Shown here: piece by piece, positions 13,691 to 17,731 of the stretch
How the letters are laid out: the number at the start of each line of letters is the position of its first letter
Position numbering within the stretch: the stretch's first letter is position 1
Source: 70-18 sp041691815
GTDB taxonomy: Bacteria; Pseudomonadota; Alphaproteobacteria; Acetobacterales; Acetobacteraceae
Length of the DNA stretch: 17,731 nucleotides
Direction: 5' to 3'
NCBI GenBank assembly: GCA_041691815.1
Contig: JBEPTZ010000089.1
Coordinates: 1-17,731, forward strand
Notes under the pieces: model-generated
The model's input: only the letters and a program-made list of their open reading frames with translations
Told to the model about the DNA's origin: nothing
Database searches by the model: none
Program-made: the position numbers and the translations under genes

Positions 13691-16477
13691 ATGACCCATA
13701 TCGCGCCGATAGCGCCGCATCGTGACTCCAGCAGCAGCCGCACGCCCGGCCGCAGTTTCAGCCGCGCCTGGCTGCAACCCGGCACGCTGCTGGCGCTGCT
13801 GCTGGCGGCCAGTGTCGCGCTCGGCCTGTGGGCCGCAGCCAACCGGCCGGTCAACCTGCCCGACTTCCACGGCCGCGTCGCCGGCCTCGCCTTCTCGCCG
13901 TTCCAGCGCGGCCAGAGCCCGGAGGACGCGACCTTCCCGACGCCCACGCAGATCCGCGCCGACCTGGTGCAGGCCGCCGCTACCGCAAGGCAGATCCGCA
14001 CCTACACCGTGGCCGGCGACATGGCCCTGGTGCCGAAACTCGCCGCCGACCTGCCGCTCCGCCTCACCCTCGGCGCCTGGCTGTCCGCCGACACCACCGC
14101 CAACGCAAAGGAGCTCACCCGCCTGATCGCCACCACCAGGGCGGCGAGCAACGTCCAGCGGGTGATCGTCGGCAACGAGGTGCTGCTGCGCGGCGACCTC
14201 TCCGCCCCGGCGCTGATCGCCGACATCGCCCGCGTCCGCGCCGCCCTCGCGGTGCCGGTGTCCACCGCCGAGCCCTGGCATGTCTGGCTGAAGCACCCCG
14301 AACTGGCCCAGGCGGTCGACTTCATCACCGTCCACCTGCTGCCATACTGGGAAGGCCAGCCGCGCGACCAGGCGCTGGCCTTCACCATGGAAAAGCTGGC
14401 CGACGTGCAGGCCGCCTACCCCGGTAAGAAAATCGTCATCGGTGAGGTCGGCTGGCCGAGCAATGGCGTCGATATCGGCCCCGCCCATGCCAGCCGGATC
14501 AACCAGGCCGGCTTCCTGCGCGATTTCTTCGGCGTGGCCCAGCGCGAGCATCTCGACTATTTCGTCATGGAAGCCTTCGACCAGCCGTGGAAGACCAGCT
14601 TCGAGGGCCGCGCCGCCGGCTACTGGGGCATGTTCGACCTCGACCGCCAGGCCAAATGGCCGATGACCGGCCCGGTGCTGGAGCATCCGCACTGGGCCGG
14701 CTGGGCCGCCGGCGCCATCGCCACGGCGCTGCTGCTGGCCTGGGGCCTGCTGTCGCGGCGGCCGGATATCCGCCTGCCGGGCAAGCTGCTGCTGGCCGGG
14801 CTGGCGCAGGGCTTCGTCGCGGCATTGGTATGTCTGATGATGGTTATGTCCAATACCTATCTGTCGCTGGCCGCCGGCTTGGTGTGGGCGGTGCTGGCCG
14901 CCGGCCAGGGCCTGCTGCTGCTGCTGCTGCTGGCCGGCGGCTTCGAACTGGCCGAGACCATCTGGGCGCGACGCTGGCGCCGGGTGAAGCTGCTACTCCC
15001 CGCGCCCCGCCACCAGGCCGCCAGCGGCAAAGTCTCGATCCACATCGCCATCTGCAACGAGCCGCCGCGGATGGTGGCCCGCACGCTGGATGCGCTGGCG
15101 GCGTTGGATTACCCGGATTTCGAGGTGCTGGTGATCGACAACAACACCACCGACCCGGCGCTGTGGGAGCCGGTGGCGCAGCATTGCGCCCGGCTCGGCC
15201 CGCATTTCCGCTTCTTCCATCTCGGCCGCTGGCCCGGCTTCAAGGCCGGGGCCTTGAACTTCGCGCTGCGCAACACCGCCCCTGACGCGGTCGCCGTCGC
15301 CGTGCTGGACAGCGACTACATCGTCGAGCCGGACTGGCTGGCGTGCAGCATGCCGCAATTCGCCGACCCGGAAATCGGCTTCGTGCAGTCGCCGCAGGAT
15401 TACCGCGATGGTGGAGATAGTCTCTTCAAGCGCCTGATGTTCTGGGAATATGCCGGCTTCTTCCGGCTCGGCATGGTCACCCGCAACGAGCGCAACGCGA
15501 TCATCCAGCACGGCACCATGACGATCGTTCGCAAGGCGGCGCTGGATGGCCTGAGGGGCGATGGTTGGGCCGAATGGTGCATCTGCGAGGACTCCGAACT
15601 CGGCCTGCGGCTGTTCCGCGCCGGCTGGAAGGCGGTCTACTCATCGCAGAGCTTCGGCCGCGGCGTGATGCCGGACGACTTCGCCGCCTATCGCAAGCAG
15701 CGCCATCGCTGGGCGTTCGGCGCCATGCAGATCATGCGCGGCCATGCCGCGGCGCTGTTCTCGCCGTTCAATCGCGAGCTGACCCTCGGCCAGCGCTGGC
15801 ACTTCGTCACCGGCTGGCTGCCGTGGATCGGCGACGCGCTGGGGCTAGTGTTCACCCTGCTGGCGCTGGCCTGGTCGATCGGGCTGATCTTCGACGCCAA
15901 ACGCTTCGAATTCCCGATCGCGCTGTTCATGCTGCCGTCGATCGGGTTGTTCGTCTTCCGCCTCGCCCAGGGCTGGGCGCTGTACGGCAACCGGGTGCCC
16001 TGCTCACGTGCCGAACGGCTCGGCGCGATGGTCGCCGGCCTGGCGCTGTCGCACAGCATCGGCGTCGCGGTCTGGCAGGGCTTGCTGATCGGCCACACCG
16101 CCTTCCGCCGCACCCCGAAGATGGAAAACGCCCCGGCATTGATCCAGGGCCTGGTGATGGCCCGCACCGAGGCGCTGCTGCTGGCCGCCACCTGGGCCGC
16201 CATGCTCGGCGTCGCCCTGGTGCACCGCTTCGCCACCTGGGAGGCGATCTGGTGGTGCGCGGTGCTGCTGACCCAATCGCTGCCCTATCTGGCGGCGCTG
16301 CTGCTGTCGTTCGCCGCCGCGCTGCCGGCCCGCGCGCCGCAACCGGCGGTCCGGCGCCCGCCGCAGCGCCATCCGGCCCGCAAGCTGGTGGCGCCGCTGG
16401 GTGCGCGGCAGCTGGTGCCGGTGCGCGCCGGGCAGGCGCAGCGCGCCCGCTGGGCGGCACGGGAACGGCAGCAGTGA
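13691..16477 (+). CDS. ndvB: NdvB-like beta-1,3-glucan synthase: periplasmic GH17 fused to membrane GT2
   Basis: A 928-residue two-enzyme membrane protein. After an N-terminal membrane anchor (about 32-50), residues 55-330 form a GH17 domain with acid/base Glu163 in IVGNEVLLRGD and nucleophile Glu252 in IGEVGWPS; both motifs are intact. Three hydrophobic segments (about 338-355, 366-387, 391-415) lead to a cytoplasmic GT2 domain (445-690) with Asp483 (VIDNN), Asp540/Asp542 (LDSD), Glu633-Asp634 (CEDSELG) and QRHRW (670-674), the marks of a processive synthase. About five more membrane segments follow (703-878). This layout is known from NdvB proteins of Pseudomonas and Bradyrhizobium, where GT2 makes beta-1,3-glucan and GH17 remodels, branches or cyclises it. 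I chose ATG 13691 because GGAG precedes it by eight bases; an ATG at 13646 lies in a hairpin without a clear ribosome site. The basic C-tail is Ala/Arg/Pro-rich. Confidence 0.9.
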   Translation: MTHIAPIAPHRDSSSSRTPGRSFSRAWLQPGTLLALLLAASVALGLWAAANRPVNLPDFHGRVAGLAFSPFQRGQSPEDATFPTPTQIRADLVQAAATARQIRTYTVAGDMALVPKLAADLPLRLTLGAWLSADTTANAKELTRLIATTRAASNVQRVIVGNEVLLRGDLSAPALIADIARVRAALAVPVSTAEPWHVWLKHPELAQAVDFITVHLLPYWEGQPRDQALAFTMEKLADVQAAYPGKKIVIGEVGWPSNGVDIGPAHASRINQAGFLRDFFGVAQREHLDYFVMEAFDQPWKTSFEGRAAGYWGMFDLDRQAKWPMTGPVLEHPHWAGWAAGAIATALLLAWGLLSRRPDIRLPGKLLLAGLAQGFVAALVCLMMVMSNTYLSLAAGLVWAVLAAGQGLLLLLLLAGGFELAETIWARRWRRVKLLLPAPRHQAASGKVSIHIAICNEPPRMVARTLDALAALDYPDFEVLVIDNNTTDPALWEPVAQHCARLGPHFRFFHLGRWPGFKAGALNFALRNTAPDAVAVAVLDSDYIVEPDWLACSMPQFADPEIGFVQSPQDYRDGGDSLFKRLMFWEYAGFFRLGMVTRNERNAIIQHGTMTIVRKAALDGLRGDGWAEWCICEDSELGLRLFRAGWKAVYSSQSFGRGVMPDDFAAYRKQRHRWAFGAMQIMRGHAAALFSPFNRELTLGQRWHFVTGWLPWIGDALGLVFTLLALAWSIGLIFDAKRFEFPIALFMLPSIGLFVFRLAQGWALYGNRVPCSRAERLGAMVAGLALSHSIGVAVWQGLLIGHTAFRRTPKMENAPALIQGLVMARTEALLLAATWAAMLGVALVHRFATWEAIWWCAVLLTQSLPYLAALLLSFAAALPARAPQPAVRRPPQRHPARKLVAPLGARQLVPVRAGQAQRARWAARERQQ

Positions 16478-16577
16478 GGCTCGAGCAATTGAAAAATGGT
16501 TAATTTTTGAGATTATTCTTGAATTTCGGAATTACTGATGGTTATTTAACGCATTCGAACCGGCCGGAGAGCCCCCG
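16478..16577 (+). promoter_or_regulatory. AT-rich intergenic stretch, candidate promoter for the 89-residue gene
   Basis: The region 16484-16555 is sharply AT-rich compared with both neighbours. Possible elements are TTGAAA (16489) with TATTCT (16514), spacer 19, and TTGAAT (16519-16524) with TATTTA (16543-16548), spacer 18. Neither is strong, but the composition marks a promoter or regulatory zone and a likely transcription unit boundary. AAAAAT and AATTTTT could form a weak stem near 16492-16508. Confidence 0.4.
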
Positions 16578-16847
16578 ATGCCATTGCCCCACACCGCCGA
16601 AATCATCCCATTCCCGATCCGCACCCCGGAAAACCCGGCCGACCGCCTGCGCCATGCCCTGGCGGCGCTGGACGACGCGCTGAACCGCCAGCGCAGTGCG
16701 GTCGCCGACTGGCGGTTCAGCCTCGCCGCCCTGCACCACGGCGTACAGGGCCTCGGCGCCTCGCTGGGCGACTACCATGCCAGCCTCGGCGCGCTGGGCC
16801 GCCACGTCGACACCCTGCACCGAACGACACGTCCGCACGCGGAGTAG
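16578..16847 (+). CDS. Small protein of unknown function, amphipathic helical
   Basis: An 89-residue protein I do not recognise. The N-terminus (MPLPHTAEIIPFPIRTPE) is proline-rich and looks disordered. From about residue 20 the sequence is rich in Leu/Ala with charged residues at helix-like spacing: RLRHALAALDDALNRQRSAV, then LAALHHGVQGLGASLGDYH and LGALGRHVDTLHR. This predicts two or three amphipathic helices, possibly a coiled-coil or helical hairpin like those of phasins or small scaffold proteins. There is no signal peptide, membrane segment or Cys. CGGAGAG lies about seven bases before the ATG, and the AT-rich stretch upstream suggests its own promoter. It sits 100 bp after the glucan synthase and 52 bp before the aldolase. 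The start codon, ribosome site and helix pattern make it a probable real gene. Confidence 0.65.
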   Translation: MPLPHTAEIIPFPIRTPENPADRLRHALAALDDALNRQRSAVADWRFSLAALHHGVQGLGASLGDYHASLGALGRHVDTLHRTTRPHAE

Positions 16848-16899
16848 CTTTTCCGCCGCGCCCCGGCATGGCAGGTTGCGCGGCAGAGGAGCCCCACGC

Positions 16900-17520
16900 A
16901 TGACCGACCACCCCCCCTTGATGACCCGCCTGCGCGCCGCCCGCGTGGTGCCGGTGGTTCGCACCAGCACCGCCGCCCATGCCGCCACCGTGGTCGGCTG
17001 GCTGCGCGATGCCGGCATCACCATCTTCGAAATTACCATGACCATCCCGGACGCCCCGGCGCTGATCCGCGAGCTGTCCACCGACAAGGCCCTGCTGGTC
17101 GGCGCCGGCACCGTGCGCGACGCCGCCGCCGCAAAAACCTGCCTCGCCGCCGGCGCCCGCTTCCTGGTTGCCCCCTGGGTCGACGCCGCACTCGCCGCCC
17201 CGTGCCACGAGGCCGGCGCGCTCCTGATGCTGGGCGCCCTCACCCCCACCGAGGTGCGCGCGGCACTGGCCGGCGGCGCCGATGTGGTCAAGGTGTTCCC
17301 CGCCAGTTCGGCCGGCGGACCCGGCCATATCAAGGCCTTGGCCAGCGTGTTCCCCGGCGTGGCGTTCTGCCCGACCGGCGGCGTGTCGCCGGGCAATTTC
17401 GCCGATTATCTCGCCGCCGGCGCCGCCTTCGTCGGCATGGGCGGCGCGCTGGTCGACGAGGCCAAGGTTGCCGCCGGCGACCGCGCGGCGATCCAGGCCG
17501 TGGCGCGGCAGTTCGCCTGA
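16900..17520 (+). CDS. eda: KDPG/KHG-family aldolase (Eda-like)
   Basis: A 206-residue class I aldolase that splits 2-keto-3-deoxy-6-phosphogluconate (or the galactonate form) to pyruvate and glyceraldehyde 3-phosphate. Residues expected at the active site are Glu44 in IFEITM, Schiff-base Lys131 in ADVVKVFPAS and Thr159 in CPTGGVSPGNF. VPVVR at the N-terminus and LVGAGTVRDA complete the family pattern. It acts in the cytoplasm as a trimer in known members. The ATG at 16900 has AGAGGAG eight bases upstream; GC-rich open frame upstream belongs to another frame of the 89-residue gene. The kinase gene begins one base after its TGA, so the two are coupled and form a KDG-kinase/KDPG-aldolase module, the lower half of an Entner-Doudoroff or uronate route. 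Gluconate versus galactonate preference cannot be told from sequence alone. Confidence 0.93.
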   Translation: MTDHPPLMTRLRAARVVPVVRTSTAAHAATVVGWLRDAGITIFEITMTIPDAPALIRELSTDKALLVGAGTVRDAAAAKTCLAAGARFLVAPWVDAALAAPCHEAGALLMLGALTPTEVRAALAGGADVVKVFPASSAGGPGHIKALASVFPGVAFCPTGGVSPGNFADYLAAGAAFVGMGGALVDEAKVAAGDRAAIQAVARQFA

Positions 17521-17521
17521 G

Positions 17522-17731
17522 ATGGCCGATCTGGTATGCATGGGCGAGCCGATGCTGGAGTTCAACCAGCAGCCGGAAACCGACGGCCGGCGGCTGTATC
17601 TGGAGGGCTTCGGCGGCGACACCTCGAACGCCGCGATCGCCGCCGCGCGGCAGGGGGCGAGCGCCGCCTATGTCACTGCCGTCGGCCGTGACGCCGCCGG
17701 CACGCGGTTCCTGGAGTTGTGGCGGCAGGAG
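17522..17731 (+). CDS. kdgK: PfkB-family sugar kinase, probably 2-keto-3-deoxygluconate kinase (3' end missing)
   Basis: The first 70 residues of a ribokinase/PfkB-type kinase; the frame runs off the window end. MGEPMLEFN at the N-terminus and LEGFGGDTSNAAIAAARQGA (sugar-binding GGDxxN motif) followed by VTAVGRDAAG are standard for the family. KDG kinases carry GE-ML-FN near the start and GGD-SN here, so KDG kinase is the best guess, strengthened by the KDPG aldolase gene that ends one base before this ATG. The product phosphorylates KDG to KDPG, which the aldolase then cleaves. The catalytic Asp and ATP-binding region lie beyond the window. Another PfkB sugar kinase remains possible. Confidence 0.85.
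   Translation, partial: MADLVCMGEPMLEFNQQPETDGRRLYLEGFGGDTSNAAIAAARQGASAAYVTAVGRDAAGTRFLELWRQE

Noticed and set aside
12833..14692. 619-codon minus-strand open frame across the divergent region
   Set aside because: It overlaps the CorC-like gene in another frame and is antisense to the GH17 domain; Gly/Ala/Arg-rich without any recognisable motif.
14918..14935. CTG trinucleotide run
   Set aside because: It encodes consecutive leucines in a membrane segment of the glucan synthase, so it is coding constraint rather than a regulatory repeat.
16542..17622. Large minus-strand open frames opposite the aldolase
   Set aside because: The plus strand has the active-site Lys, Glu and Thr of KDPG aldolase and a good ribosome site; the minus frames show no family features.
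1..17731. CRISPR array, tRNA/rRNA, phage, toxin-antitoxin or defence island
   Set aside because: No regularly spaced direct repeats, RNA gene sequence, integrase, transposase or small toxin-antitoxin pair was found; the two repeat elements are isolated palindromes, not an array.

Overview
This is a GC-rich (roughly 70% by eye), tightly packed chromosomal segment of an alphaproteobacterium. The protein set fits Rhodospirillales, probably the acetic-acid-bacteria family Acetobacteraceae: a fused indolepyruvate oxidoreductase, a GH17-GT2 beta-glucan synthase, many GTG starts and stop/start overlaps. That placement is inference from protein character; no rRNA or other phylogenetic marker lies in the window.

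Layout. (1) 2-2473, plus strand: the 3' two thirds of a fused indolepyruvate ferredoxin oxidoreductase, then a free-standing Lrp/AsnC effector domain. (2) 7492-2482, minus strand: five tightly packed genes in the order glutathione S-transferase, amidase, Tat-type peptide-family solute-binding protein, small lipoprotein, and a nitroreductase of the iodotyrosine-deiodinase type. (3) 9254-7653, minus strand: a gamma-glutamyltranspeptidase-family enzyme. (4) 9378-10204, plus strand: csaA overlapping gpt. (5) 13470-10332, minus strand: a CNNM/CorC-type membrane protein, a MetX-like alpha/beta hydrolase and a PEP mutase/isocitrate lyase-family enzyme, nearly or actually overlapping. (6) 13691 to the end, plus strand: a membrane beta-1,3-glucan synthase with a GH17 domain, an unknown 89-residue protein, a KDPG-type aldolase and the start of a KDG kinase.

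The most unusual signal is not a gene. Two AT-rich intergenic elements (about 7514-7650 and 10205-10331) share an architecture unlike the surrounding sequence. Each has a GGCAAGCA left border, a small A/T hairpin with a GA loop, an A-tract arm, a central GC-rich hairpin of different sequence in each copy, the complementary T-tract arm, a mirror-image small hairpin with a TC loop, and an AAAAAGAAGTCTT right border. Both begin directly after a minus-strand stop codon. Copy B fills the whole gap between convergent genes and looks like a bidirectional terminator. Copy A fills almost the whole gap upstream of the GST operon, leaving about 21 bp. I read these as members of an interspersed palindromic terminator-like repeat family.

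How the genes may work together. GST, amidase, binding protein, lipoprotein and reductive dehalogenase-like flavoprotein together suggest uptake and breakdown of an amide or peptide-like, perhaps halogenated aromatic, compound; this is inference. The aldolase and kinase would convert 2-keto-3-deoxygluconate to pyruvate and glyceraldehyde 3-phosphate. No tRNA, rRNA, CRISPR array, transposase, phage gene or defence system was found.
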